From Oceanobacillus alkalisoli (GTDB lineage Bacteria > Bacillota > Bacilli > Bacillales > Amphibacillaceae): a stretch of DNA of 64,000 nucleotides. Where the stretch lies: positions 1 to 64,000 of the forward strand of contig NZ_JAKGBW010000015.1 in NCBI RefSeq assembly GCF_021556485.1, in the 5' to 3' direction. Made by a program: the position numbers and the translations under genes. The notes beneath the pieces are model-generated. The model was not told the DNA's origin. It searched no databases and saw only the letters and a program-made list of their open reading frames with translations. Numbering within the stretch: position 1 is the stretch's first letter; every line of letters starts with the position of its first letter. This document shows, in pieces, positions 18,306 to 26,137 of the stretch.

Positions 18306-18848
18306 ATGCAAGGTAAAGAAAAAATGTCATCCAGTGAGCGTCAGAAGCTGATTATAAGGGAGCTCAAAAAGTCAAAAGAGCCAATTACCGCTTCTGTATT
18401 TGCGGAAAAATCGAATGTATCAAGACAAGTGATTGTGCAAGATGTGTCGATTTTAAAAGCAAAAAATGAACCAGTTGTCGCAACGAGTCAAGGTTATATT
18501 TATATAAGTGATCAAGCGGAAGATAATATGGTACGAAAGACAATTGTTGTGAATCATACACCGGAACAGACGTTAGCGGAATTGTATATTATGGTCGACC
18601 ATGGGGTGACGGTGAAGGATGTGAGTGTGGATCATCCGGTTTATGGGGATATTACGGCTTCGATTCGCGTGAGTAATCGAAAGGAAGTTGATCTCTTCTA
18701 TCAGAATTTGCGGGTGCCGAATGTTGCGCATTTGTCATCTCTTACAAATGGATTGCATTTGCATACATTGGAGGCGGATTCTTTGGAAAAGATTGAGGAG
18801 GCTTGTCGGGAGTTGGAGAGAGCGGGTATTTTGGTCGAGGAGGTGTGA
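18306..18848 (+). CDS. niaR: NiaR/NadR-type niacin-responsive transcriptional repressor
   Basis: A 180-residue regulator with an N-terminal winged helix (residues about 8-60; VFAEKSNVSRQVIVQDVSIL is the recognition region) and a C-terminal 3H domain. That domain carries three metal/ligand histidines in segments DHGVTVKDVSVDHPVYGD and NGLHLHTLEA. It is the same architecture as Bacillus YrxA/NiaR, which represses NAD-synthesis and niacin-uptake genes when nicotinic acid is abundant. AAGGGGATAAAGCAC lies before the ATG. It is divergent from nadC-TRAP with a palindrome between them, so it likely controls that operon and perhaps itself. Confidence 0.9.
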   Translation: MQGKEKMSSSERQKLIIRELKKSKEPITASVFAEKSNVSRQVIVQDVSILKAKNEPVVATSQGYIYISDQAEDNMVRKTIVVNHTPEQTLAELYIMVDHGVTVKDVSVDHPVYGDITASIRVSNRKEVDLFYQNLRVPNVAHLSSLTNGLHLHTLEADSLEKIEEACRELERAGILVEEV

Positions 18849-18890
18849 ATGTAGGTTAGCGTGTTAGTATTGATGTTCGACCTATTAACA

Positions 18891-18950
18891 AAAAAGTAAC
18901 CCAAAGGAGTATTCACACTTAACAGTGGGATTTCCTTTGAGTTATTTTAA
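18891..18950 (+). terminator. Probable terminator after niaR
   Basis: AACCCAAAGGA pairs with TCCTTTGAGTT with one mismatch, followed by ATTTTAATTC. Confidence 0.6.
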
Positions 18951-19022
18951 TTCTTTGATTCAAATAGGGTTGCCATTTTCCATATTTTGTCGAAGAACCA
19001 GGCACCTAAAATTCAAAAGTCG

Positions 19023-19403
19023 TTACCTACGCCCCTCTTCCTGCCATTTCGGAAATCCTCCATCAAGAACTGCAACATTGTCAAAACCTTCGTAATTCAA
19101 TTGCCAAGCGAGACGTGATGCCCAGTCTGAAGCGATGATTGGTGCTCCAACTGTTGCAAATCCCTGATCATATACGACAACATACGTACCATCACCAACG
19201 CCCAGATCGCTAATTTTTTCCACAAACAATTCCCTTGGTGGAACTGTGAATTTGAATGTTGAATCGGGATCGGAAAGCTCTTCAAGTAGGTCAGCGTAAA
19301 CAGCACCAGGAATATGGCCTTTTTCATATGTATCTTTACCTGACCAAACATCATAATAACCGCCATTTTCCGGTTGTTTTAAAAATGTTGTAGCATCTAT
19401 CTA
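19023..19403 (-). pseudogene. Fragment of a thiosulfate sulfurtransferase (tandem rhodanese)
   Basis: An open minus-strand frame without a start reads IDATTFLKQPENGGYYDVWS, then YEKGHIPGAVYADLLEELSD, then ASRLAWQLNYEGFDNVAVLD, and stops after KWQEEGRR. This is the N-terminal, non-catalytic rhodanese domain of a SseA-type enzyme: GHIPGAVYAD, YDQ, and RLAWxLxYxGxxNVxVLDGG are its landmarks. The C-terminal domain with the active-site cysteine is missing, and a stop lies just upstream of the first codons. It is a decayed remnant of about 125 codons out of about 280. Confidence 0.75.
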
Positions 19404-19506
19404 TCGAGGGGTAATGTTTCAATGAATGGTAAGAAATGATGTATTGTTGGCTGCATTATGTCACTCTTTTCTATTCAATCATGGATATTTTAAAATAAAC
19501 ATGATT

Positions 19507-19624
19507 TAATGAATTTCATAATACGTATTTAATGCTTCACCATCACCATATGTAGTTGAGTTGGTTCGTTCCCAACTACATATGGTGATGGAAAAGCCGA
19601 CTTTGGTAATTATGAAATTCATTC
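19507..19624 (+). repeat. 118-bp palindromic MITE-like element, copy 3 (orientation A), target duplication GATT
   Basis: The ends and inner stem match copy 2. GATT at 19503-19506 is repeated at 19625-19628. It lies between the rhodanese remnant and a hypothetical gene. The rest of 19404-19707 shows no gene, only a weak hairpin (AGATTG...CAATCT) at about 19640-19695. Confidence 0.9.
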
Positions 19625-19707
19625 GATTGCTTATATGATAAGATTGACGGGTAAAGTCATTGGCCGAATGCCCCTACCCACCAATCTATGTAAAGGTTTT
19701 AAGCGCT

Positions 19708-20121
19708 TTATTTACACTCCTGACAACTTCCCTCTGTATTTATAAACGTTGCGAATTCATTACAGTATTGACAGGTATTATCATTACTAGGTAGTATTCC
19801 CACAGTGTTGAGGAACGTATCGTCTAAATCCTCAAAGTATTGATTGATAAGCGGATACTCTAAGCAAGTATTCCCTTTTGTGATAGCAACAATATCACAG
19901 TTATTAGCGGGCCAATGTATTACTCCGATAAATAGATCATTTTTATTCGGTGTACTTTTTGGGAATTCTGCTTTAAATCGCTTCATATTCGGAAATATGT
20001 AAGTTTGGATGTTGGCAGGTGTCCCTTGCCATTTCTTTTTAATATACGTGAATTTCTCTTCCCATAGGTCAATTGGTATGGAATCTTTAGCTGTTTTCTT
20101 TTTTAAAAGTGATTTTAACAT
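19708..20121 (-). CDS. Hypothetical protein with C-terminal zinc-ribbon-like cysteines
   Basis: A 137-residue protein I do not recognise. The N-terminus is basic (MLKSLLKKKTAKDS). The middle has mixed alpha/beta character with WEEKFTYIKKKWQG and LFIGVIHWPANNCDIVAITKGNTCLEYPL. The last 22 residues hold two CxxC pairs (CQYCNEFATF and CQECK) that could bind zinc. AAGGAGCATTTTT precedes the ATG at 20121. The middle part resembles SMI1/KNR4-like immunity or nucleic-acid-associated proteins only vaguely. It stands alone, flanked by a palindromic element and decayed DNA, so transfer or recent arrangement is possible. Confidence 0.55.
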   Translation of the reverse strand: MLKSLLKKKTAKDSIPIDLWEEKFTYIKKKWQGTPANIQTYIFPNMKRFKAEFPKSTPNKNDLFIGVIHWPANNCDIVAITKGNTCLEYPLINQYFEDLDDTFLNTVGILPSNDNTCQYCNEFATFINTEGSCQECK

Positions 20122-20156
20122 AAAAATGCTCCTTTATAACTATATGTGTAATCTAA

Positions 20157-20215
20157 ATAAAACCCTCTAATAAGACATTTAAATGTGTCTGTATCAGAGG
20201 GTTTCTTTATATTTT
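20157..20215. terminator. Strong hairpin upstream of the hypothetical gene
   Basis: AAACCCTCT pairs with AGAGGGTTT, with an inner AGACATTTAAATGTGTCT stem and a T-rich tail. It would terminate plus-strand transcription. Its closeness to the start of the minus-strand gene leaves the leader of that gene short. Confidence 0.6.
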
Positions 20216-20376
20216 GTAAAATCCTTTATCAGTATAACTGAAATGATATTATTATTCAATGGCTAATATATCGTGATGAATGACATGGTTAAATATTACC
20301 ACTTAGATAATGTATATGATAAGCCTTGGTTGTTTTCCTATAAAAGGAATTTGCGGTTTATTCATATTTAATAATA

Positions 20377-20570
20377 AGGCAAATTCTATAGTGGGAAAGA
20401 TAGGAAGTTAAGTGATTTTGCAGTGGTGCATGATGAGCTTCGTTATTTTAACGAGGATCATATAAGAGATAACGAGCCGACTGAAAATGATGAGGGTGGT
20501 TCTGAATCAGATATGGAACTTCAAAAAGGTAGTAACAAGGAATTCGATAAAAATCGAGGTGCGGAATAAC
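20377..20570 (+). pseudogene. 3' remnant of an unidentified gene
   Basis: An open frame without an ATG reads KFYSGKDRKLSDFAVVHDEL, then RYFNEDHIRDNEPTENDEGG, and ends in a TAA at 20568-20570, followed at once by a terminator. The acidic, low-complexity tail gives no family. It looks like the end of a gene whose front was lost. Bases 20216-20376 hold nothing recognisable. Confidence 0.35.
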
Positions 20571-20580
20571 AGAAGATGGA

Positions 20581-20616
20581 ATGACTGCAAATGAATCACA
20601 ATTTGCAGTCATATTT
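20581..20616 (+). terminator. Terminator between the gene remnant and the siderophore operon
   Basis: ATGACTGCAAAT pairs with ATTTGCAGTCAT, followed by ATTTTTGC. It is also positioned at the end of the convergent minus-strand iron operon. Confidence 0.75.
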
Positions 20617-20637
20617 TTGCTCTAAGTCGCTACTTCT

Positions 20638-21642
20638 TCAATCCCTTATCAACAAATAAATAAAATATGGGGCCCCAATCAAAGCAACCATAATCCCAGC
20701 TGGAATCGTCGTATCAATCAAATTTCTTCCAACCGTATCCGCAACCAGCAACAACCAGCCACCAAGTAAAATTGCAATCGGGATAAACAGTTGATTCCTT
20801 GGTCCGACTAGTGATTTTGCAAGATGTGGTGCAATCAGTCCGATGAAGCTGATTCCCCCTGTGACCGAAACGGCAGCAGCTGCTAATGCAACAGCTGTTA
20901 ATAGTAGTGTGACGCGCTCTCTTTCAATAGAAACCCCAACACCAACCGCAACAGGTTCACTTAATCCGAGCAGGTTTAACCGGTTCGCTCTATATAAGGT
21001 AAATGGAATCAAAATGATGAGCCAGGGAAGGAGAGCGACAATAAATGGCCAGTCTGTTCCCCAGATGTTTCCCGCGATCCATTTGGCGATAAAATCTACT
21101 TTCTCCCGCTTGGCAGAGGAAATAATTACGATCATTGCACCTGAGAGTGCCGCAGAAAATCCAATCCCGATGAGCACAAGATTTACAGGTTGCAAGCCAC
21201 TTTTTCTACTATAGGCAAATAGATAAATAAGGAAGCCTGTCATAACTGCGCCGAGAAATCCAACAACTGGAATCATGTAAACAAAACTTCCTGCTTCAAT
21301 CGGGAAAAATAAAAAGAAAACGGCAATGGCGACTCCTGCCCCGGAATTAATACCGATAATGCCGGGATCAGCCAAATCATTTCTCGTAATTCCTTGCAGG
21401 ATTGCTCCAGATAAAGCCAAAGCCATCCCAGCTAGAAGGGTAATCACTATCCGTGGCAAGCGAATTGAATATAAGATGAATTCTTCATTTCTACTGCCAG
21501 ACCCGAGGAGCGTCTGGATGAGTCGGTCAAAGGTTAAGCTGGATGAACCGATGCCCATGCCTATTATAACCGTCGATATAATAAGTAATAATGAAATGAT
21601 TAAAATGATGCGCTGTTTTTTAATTAATGCCGGATGTATCAT
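20638..21642 (-). CDS. FecCD-family iron-siderophore ABC permease (second subunit)
   Basis: A 334-residue permease with about ten helices. Family landmarks are LPRIVITLLAGMALALSGAILQGITRNDLADPGIIGINSGA at residues about 43-85 (the LPR and NPLADP-like motifs) and SFIGLIAPHLAKSLVG near 270, the site that contacts the ATPase. It forms the channel for ferric-siderophore import together with the upstream permease. Its start overlaps the end of that gene by four bases (ATGA), so the two are translationally coupled. It is the last gene of a Fur-box-controlled operon (ATPase, binding protein, permease, permease). Confidence 0.9.
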   Translation of the reverse strand: MIHPALIKKQRIILIISLLLIISTVIIGMGIGSSSLTFDRLIQTLLGSGSRNEEFILYSIRLPRIVITLLAGMALALSGAILQGITRNDLADPGIIGINSGAGVAIAVFFLFFPIEAGSFVYMIPVVGFLGAVMTGFLIYLFAYSRKSGLQPVNLVLIGIGFSAALSGAMIVIISSAKREKVDFIAKWIAGNIWGTDWPFIVALLPWLIILIPFTLYRANRLNLLGLSEPVAVGVGVSIERERVTLLLTAVALAAAAVSVTGGISFIGLIAPHLAKSLVGPRNQLFIPIAILLGGWLLLVADTVGRNLIDTTIPAGIMVALIGAPYFIYLLIRD

Positions 21643-22634
21643 ACGAATGCTCTTCCTCCTTTACGAACGATGAGGAGGAAAAAAGGTAAGCCGATCACGG
21701 ATATGATGGCGACAACAGGTGTTTCAAATGGTGCATTCAACGTGCGTCCAACTGTATCAGCGAACAGCATGAAGGCAGCTCCTGCAATCGCAGCCATTGG
21801 CAAGATAAACCGGTAATCCGTCCCAACAAAGGATCTGACGATATGCGGAATCATCAGTCCAATAAACGTCAAATTCCCTACGAGGGCAACGGATGCGCCT
21901 GCGAGGATAATAATGACGATAAAAAGCAGGATTTTAACTTTGAAAATATTTTGCCCAAGACCAATCGCTACCTCTTCATTCAAACTGAGAATCGTCAGCT
22001 GCTTGGAAAGGAAAATCGCCAGTACAATTCCGATCAGGATAAAGGGCAAGATAATTTGCAGTTGCTTCCAATTCGTACCGATCATTCCGCCTGCTGTCCA
22101 CATGGAGACATCTTTTGATATTTTAAAATAAATCCCAATCCCCTCAGCAATGGCAACTAGAAATGCGGAGACCGCAGCTCCAGCGAGTACGATGTGAAAG
22201 GGAGAAAACCCGCTCTTTTTCATCGAACTAATACCAAATACTAATCCGGCTCCGATTGCCGCTCCGACCAAACAGGCAACCATCGTGAGAAAATAGTTGG
22301 CTGTAGGGAGAAGGGCAATCGTAATTGCTAAAGCCGCATTCGCACCGGCCGTTAAGCCGAGGAGCCCAGGATCGGCGAGCGGGTTGCGGGTTAAGCCTTG
22401 CATGATCGCACCAGATACAGCAAGCGCTGCTCCGACAGCTATCGCAGCAACTTCCCGGGGCAAGCGAATTTCACGGATAATGGAAATTGCGTCATTCGAC
22501 TCAGAAGTTGTGAGTGCGAGCCACACATCTTGAACCGAAATTTCCGCTGCCCCAAAGCTCATCGCAAGGAAAAACATGCAGATAAAGACGGGAATGGCTA
22601 GTATAAATCTAAATGCTAAAGCTTTTTCCTTCAT
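21639..22634 (-). CDS. FecCD-family iron-siderophore ABC permease (first subunit)
   Basis: A 331-residue membrane protein paralogous to its neighbour. It has LPREVAAIAVGAALAVSGAI then MQGLTRNPLADPGLLGLTAGA, and LTFIGLMIPHIVRSFVGTDYR for ATPase docking. The pair forms a heterodimeric permease as in FhuBG, FeuBC or YfiZ/YfhA systems. It starts four bases after the binding-protein stop. The ferric chelate transported cannot be told from sequence. Intact. Confidence 0.9.
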   Translation of the reverse strand: MKEKALAFRFILAIPVFICMFFLAMSFGAAEISVQDVWLALTTSESNDAISIIREIRLPREVAAIAVGAALAVSGAIMQGLTRNPLADPGLLGLTAGANAALAITIALLPTANYFLTMVACLVGAAIGAGLVFGISSMKKSGFSPFHIVLAGAAVSAFLVAIAEGIGIYFKISKDVSMWTAGGMIGTNWKQLQIILPFILIGIVLAIFLSKQLTILSLNEEVAIGLGQNIFKVKILLFIVIIILAGASVALVGNLTFIGLMIPHIVRSFVGTDYRFILPMAAIAGAAFMLFADTVGRTLNAPFETPVVAIISVIGLPFFLLIVRKGGRAFV

Positions 22635-22638
22635 AACT

Positions 22639-23556
22639 TTATTTTCCTAAAAATCCTTCTTCAAAGAGTGTGAGCTGCTTTTCCAATGTAACCGGGTCGC
22701 TGAATGATGCACCTTCCCCTTGCATATCAATTACATTACCACTCTTCACAGCCGGTATATTCTTGTAGGTGTCCGTTTCCTGGAAGGCGGTGTCTGCCTC
22801 GGAATATTTACTTAGCACGATATAATCACCTGCAAATTCTGGGAGCACTTCTGCCGATAATGTATAATAACCTGATTCGGATGCGTGTTCCTTTACTTTT
22901 TCAGGCATTTTAAGTTTCATTGAATCATATAAGATTTCTGTTCCACGGGCAAAGTCTTCGCCGTAAACATAAAGGTCTTTGCCATAGGCTTCCATAACCG
23001 ATACGGTTGCATCCTCGCCAATCTTGGCACGGACGTCTTCACCGATTTGCTCTGCGCGCTGTTTAAAGTCTTCCACCCATTCTGTCGCTTCTTCCGCTTT
23101 CCCAAGGAGTTTGCCAATTTCGATATGTTGGGTTAAATAATCTACTTTGCCCCATGTAAAGGTTACAGTTGGTGCAATTTCTTCTAACTTTTCAAGATTG
23201 TTCACCGTTGATAACGCAATAATTAGGTCTGGTTCCAATTCCAAGATCCCTTCCAAGTCATCTTCTGAAACTTCTGCTACATCTTTCAATTCTTCTGCAA
23301 AGGTCGGATTGTCTTTAGACCAGACATCCACACCAACAACGTTCACTCCTAAATGGATGACATTTCCTGTATAACCGGAGAGGATGACGACCCGTTTAGG
23401 ATTGGCGGGGACCTCAATCGGACCTGTCTCCGATTCGTATGTAATGGTTTCACCTTTGTCTTCTGTTGTGTTACTTGTTTCTTCCGTTGCATTGGAATTA
23501 CCGCAGGCGCTAATGAGAATGAGCAGCAGCAAAAATGGGATGATTCGTTTCTTCAT
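22639..23556 (-). CDS. Iron-siderophore substrate-binding lipoprotein
   Basis: A 305-residue class III binding protein. The signal peptide and lipobox are LLLLILISACGN. The mature protein has the two-lobed FhuD/YfiY pattern: NPKRVVILSGYTGNVIHLGV, then LEPDLIIALSTVNNLEKLEEIAPTV and a long linker helix. It captures a ferric siderophore outside the membrane and hands it to the permease pair. The coding start at 23556 lies inside the last 47 bases of the ATPase gene in another frame, and its ribosome-binding site (AAAGGAGAACACG) is also inside that gene, implying coupled translation. Confidence 0.9.
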   Translation of the reverse strand: MKKRIIPFLLLLILISACGNSNATEETSNTTEDKGETITYESETGPIEVPANPKRVVILSGYTGNVIHLGVNVVGVDVWSKDNPTFAEELKDVAEVSEDDLEGILELEPDLIIALSTVNNLEKLEEIAPTVTFTWGKVDYLTQHIEIGKLLGKAEEATEWVEDFKQRAEQIGEDVRAKIGEDATVSVMEAYGKDLYVYGEDFARGTEILYDSMKLKMPEKVKEHASESGYYTLSAEVLPEFAGDYIVLSKYSEADTAFQETDTYKNIPAVKSGNVIDMQGEGASFSDPVTLEKQLTLFEEGFLGK

Positions 23557-24352
23557 ATTCGTGTTCTCCTTTCAGTAGGTTATATGTCATACACATTGGT
23601 TTATTCGTGCGCGGATCTCGTCCGATAACGGCATCGATTTGAAAAACTTCCCGGAGCACTTCCGAATTTATAATTTCTTCACAAGTCCCGGCTTTCACGA
23701 TCTCTCCTTTCTTTAGCGCAATGATATAATCAGCGAACCTGGCCGCTTGATTTAAGTCATGCAACACCATAATAATCGTACGGTTATGTTCTTCATTTAA
23801 TTTCTGTAATAACTCTAAGACCTCGAGCTGGTGCGCCATGTCTAAATAAGTCGTTGGTTCGTCCAGAAAGATAATTTCCGTTTCTTGTGCGAGCGTCATG
23901 GCAATCCAAACTCGTTGGCGCTGACCGCCGGAAAGAGAACTGATCGGGCGGTATTTAAAATCTGCTATACCTGTAACTTCAAGTGCCCAATCGATGACTT
24001 CCAAATCCTTTTTCGTTAAACGTCCGAAACCAGTTTGATAGGGGAATCGCCCGTAGGATACTAGCTCTCCAACCGTTAGCCCATCGGCACTTTCAGGAGT
24101 TTGAGGAAGTATTGCCATTTTTCTTGCGAGCGTTTTTGTGTTTTCTTTTACAATATCTTTCCCATCTAACAGGACGGAGCCTCCTTGGTGAGGGATAATC
24201 CGTGTAATAGCCTTCAATAAAGTAGATTTTCCACAACCGTTGGATCCGATGATCGTTGTAATTTTCTTATCTGGAATGGTTAAACTGAGATTTTTAACGA
24301 TTGAGTGATCCCCATAGCCAATATATAAATCTTCACCAGAAAGGCGGGTCAT
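23510..24352 (-). CDS. Ferric-siderophore ABC transporter ATPase
   Basis: A 280-residue ATPase with Walker A GSNGCGKST (residues about 36-44), Q-loop LPQTPESADGLTVGE, signature LSGGQRQR, Walker B IIFLDEPTTYLD and switch His in VLHDLNQA. It is the FecE/FhuC/YusV type and energises import by the FecCD permeases. It is the first gene of the operon, starting 37 bases from a perfect Fur box. The C-terminus extends 47 bases into the binding-protein gene in another frame. A dedicated ATPase here contrasts with the shared YusV arrangement of B. subtilis. Confidence 0.92.
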   Translation of the reverse strand: MTRLSGEDLYIGYGDHSIVKNLSLTIPDKKITTIIGSNGCGKSTLLKAITRIIPHQGGSVLLDGKDIVKENTKTLARKMAILPQTPESADGLTVGELVSYGRFPYQTGFGRLTKKDLEVIDWALEVTGIADFKYRPISSLSGGQRQRVWIAMTLAQETEIIFLDEPTTYLDMAHQLEVLELLQKLNEEHNRTIIMVLHDLNQAARFADYIIALKKGEIVKAGTCEEIINSEVLREVFQIDAVIGRDPRTNKPMCMTYNLLKGEHEYEETNHPIFAAAHSH

Positions 24353-24388
24353 TTATATTACCTCCATCCTAAATTAGTGACATTTAAC

Positions 24389-24403
24389 TGATAATGATTA
24401 TCA
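24389..24403. promoter_or_regulatory. Fur box (perfect 7-1-7)
   Basis: TGATAATGATTATCA is an exact match to the Bacillus Fur 7-1-7 consensus. It sits between the divergent siderophore operon and the ferredoxin reductase gene, so both are expected to be iron-repressed. Confidence 0.92.
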
Positions 24404-24494
24404 ATTTCAATTATATATGTTAATATATAGTTAAATTTTCAATGTGTCAATGTCTATTCAAAATTATAATAATTTGGGGTTGGAGTGGATGAGG

Positions 24495-25301
24495 ATGAAA
24501 CAAGAGGAACTGTTTGATGTAACGATTATTGGTGGAGGTCCGGCCGGGCTTTATTCCACTTTCTATAGCGGTTTACGGGAAATGAAGACGAAGCTGATTG
24601 AATACCAGCCGCGTCTCGGCGGGAAAATCCAAGTTTATCCAGAGAAAATGATTTGGGATGTCGGTGGGGTGCCGCCCGTTCCAGGGGAAAAGCTCATGGA
24701 GCAATTAGTCGATCAAGCGTTGATTTTTGAGCCAACCGTTGTGCTCAATGAGAAAATAGAAGGGATTTCCCGTAATGAAGCAGGACATTTTATATTGCGG
24801 GCGGCTTCAGGCGAAAGGCATTTTTCAAGAACAGTGATTGTCGCAGTTGGAGCGGGGATTTTAAATCCGAAAAGACTGGAGATTGAAGGGGCAGAGCGAT
24901 TTGAAGTTGCGAATATCCATTACGCAGTCACGTCACTTAAACGATTCAGGGGCAAAACCGTGCTTATTTCAGGGGGCGGGAATACGGCAATTGACTGGGC
25001 GAATGAACTCGAGCCGATTGCGGAAAAAGTATATATGACATATAGAAAGAATGAACCGACTGGTCATGAGGCGCAAGTTACTAAACTGCGAAACAGCTCT
25101 GTGAAGTGTCTTCCGCAAACGATGATTACGAAATTAGTTGCTTGTGAGAACGATAAGAAAATAGAATCGGTTGAGATAACAAATCAGGTGACTGGGGAGA
25201 AAATTGAAGTTGCTGTTGAAGATGTGATCGTTAATCACGGGTATGAACAGGATGCGAGTTTACTACAAAAAAGTAAATTAAATATCAAAATGGCTAAGTA
25301 G
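24495..25301 (+). pseudogene. Ferredoxin/flavodoxin-NADP reductase, 5' part, interrupted by an insertion
   Basis: This is the first 266 codons of a YumC/YcgT-type reductase. It has the FAD-binding GGGPAGLYSTFYSGLRE (residues about 12-28), LIEYQPRLGGK and DVGGVPPVPG, and the NAD(P)H-binding ISGGGNTAIDWA (about 160). ATG at 24495 follows GGAGTGGATGAGG; an upstream in-frame ATG at 24444 is possible. After ...LNIKMA the element at 25295 adds K and a TAG. Joining codon 266 to the 3' part restores LNIKMANDFFIAGN and a 362-residue protein. It is divergent from a siderophore operon across a Fur box, so the ancestral enzyme probably reduced ferredoxin or released iron from siderophores. The NADPH domain end and the C-terminal FAD contact are lost, so the truncated protein is probably inactive. 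Confidence 0.9.
25286..25294 (+). repeat. Target-site duplication, left copy
   Basis: CAAAATGGC, identical to 28571-28579, marks the 9-bp duplication made on insertion. Confidence 0.92.
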
Positions 25302-25321
25302 TTCAGTTTTGGAGTACAAAA
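25295..25321 (+). repeat. Left terminal inverted repeat
   Basis: 27 bp starting TAAGTAGTTCAG, the exact complement of 28544-28570. Just inside, bases to about 25350 form an imperfect hairpin with the end itself (AGTAGT...ACTACT), and AAAATG recurs about six times to 25425. Confidence 0.92.
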
Positions 25322-25430
25322 TGACAAAATGTACTTCAAAATGGACTACTTTTTTCATTTTAACTTACATACCAAATTACATACAAAATGATTTATAAAA
25401 TGCAATTGAAAATGATAATTGAATGAAAAT

Positions 25431-25458
25431 TTGTGATTTTGTGGTATTATGATAATAT
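25431..25458 (+). promoter_or_regulatory. Promoter for the dfr gene
   Basis: TTGTGA, a 16-base spacer and TAATAT lie 110 bases upstream of the dfr ATG. A frame reading GQDNEKRFFDRNKKLDGKLV between them, ending in TAA at 25566-25568, may be the tail of a lost gene carried along with the cargo. Confidence 0.5.
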
Positions 25459-25568
25459 AACTTATAGAAAAAATTGCTTATTCAACTAACGGGCAGGATA
25501 ATGAGAAAAGGTTTTTTGATAGAAATAAGAAATTAGATGGTAAATTAGTTAAAAAGGCTGTGTTATAA

Positions 25569-26066
25569 ATGAAAGTTTCTTTGATTGCTGCGATGGATAA
25601 GAATAGAGTGATTGGCAAAGAGAATGACATTCCTTGGAGGATTCCCAAGGACTGGGAATATGTTAAAAATACTACAAAGGGACATCCGATAATATTAGGT
25701 AGGAAGAACCTTGAATCAATCGGAAGAGCCTTACCTGACAGAAGAAATATTATTCTGACGAGAGATAAGGGGTTTACCTTTAATGGTTGTGAAATTGTTC
25801 ATTCAATAGAAGATGTTTTTGAGTTATGTAAAAACGAAGAAGAAATTTTTATTTTCGGAGGAGAACAGATTTATAATTTGTTTTTCCCTTATGTTGAGAA
25901 AATGTACATCACAAAAATACATCATGAATTCGAAGGAGATACTTTTTTTCCAGAAGTGAATTATGAGGAATGGAATGAGGTATTTGCCCAAAAAGGGATA
26001 AAGAATGATAAAAATCCGTATAACTACTATTTTCATGTATATGAAAGAAAAAACTTATTGAGTTAA
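25569..26066 (+). CDS. dfrG: Dihydrofolate reductase, trimethoprim-resistance type (DfrG/DfrK-like)
   Basis: A 165-residue enzyme reducing dihydrofolate with NADPH. The N-terminus MKVSLIAAMDKNRVIGKEND, PWRIPKD (catalytic Asp28), GRKNLESIGRALPDRRNIIL and FIFGGEQIY are almost the same as the acquired Gram-positive DfrG/DfrK proteins as I remember them (about 90% to DfrG). Tyr102 in GGEQIY aligns with Tyr98 of S1 DHFR, the residue linked to trimethoprim insensitivity. No thymidylate synthase gene is adjacent, unlike chromosomal folA. The gene lies inside a mobile element with its own promoter and terminator, so it is acquired cargo. The symbol denotes the closest family; allele (dfrG, dfrK or new) needs alignment. 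The ribosome-binding site is weak (AAAGGCTG). Confidence 0.9.
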   Translation: MKVSLIAAMDKNRVIGKENDIPWRIPKDWEYVKNTTKGHPIILGRKNLESIGRALPDRRNIILTRDKGFTFNGCEIVHSIEDVFELCKNEEEIFIFGGEQIYNLFFPYVEKMYITKIHHEFEGDTFFPEVNYEEWNEVFAQKGIKNDKNPYNYYFHVYERKNLLS

Positions 26067-26107
26067 CGGGTGCGTTAATTGAAGAAGAACAGTAAAGATA
26101 AAGCACA

Positions 26108-26136
26108 AGAGCTTGGGATTACTCCAAGCTCTTTTT
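26108..26136. terminator. Bidirectional terminator between dfr and the transposase gene
   Basis: AGAGCTTGG pairs with CCAAGCTCT, followed by TTTTTG on the plus strand. It separates the convergent cargo and transposase genes. Confidence 0.88.
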
Positions 26137-26137
26137 G

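Noticed and set aside
25569-26066. Reading the DHFR as the chromosomal folA gene
   Set aside because: It lies inside a mobile element, has no thymidylate synthase partner, and its motifs follow DfrG/DfrK and not the usual Bacillus folA product.
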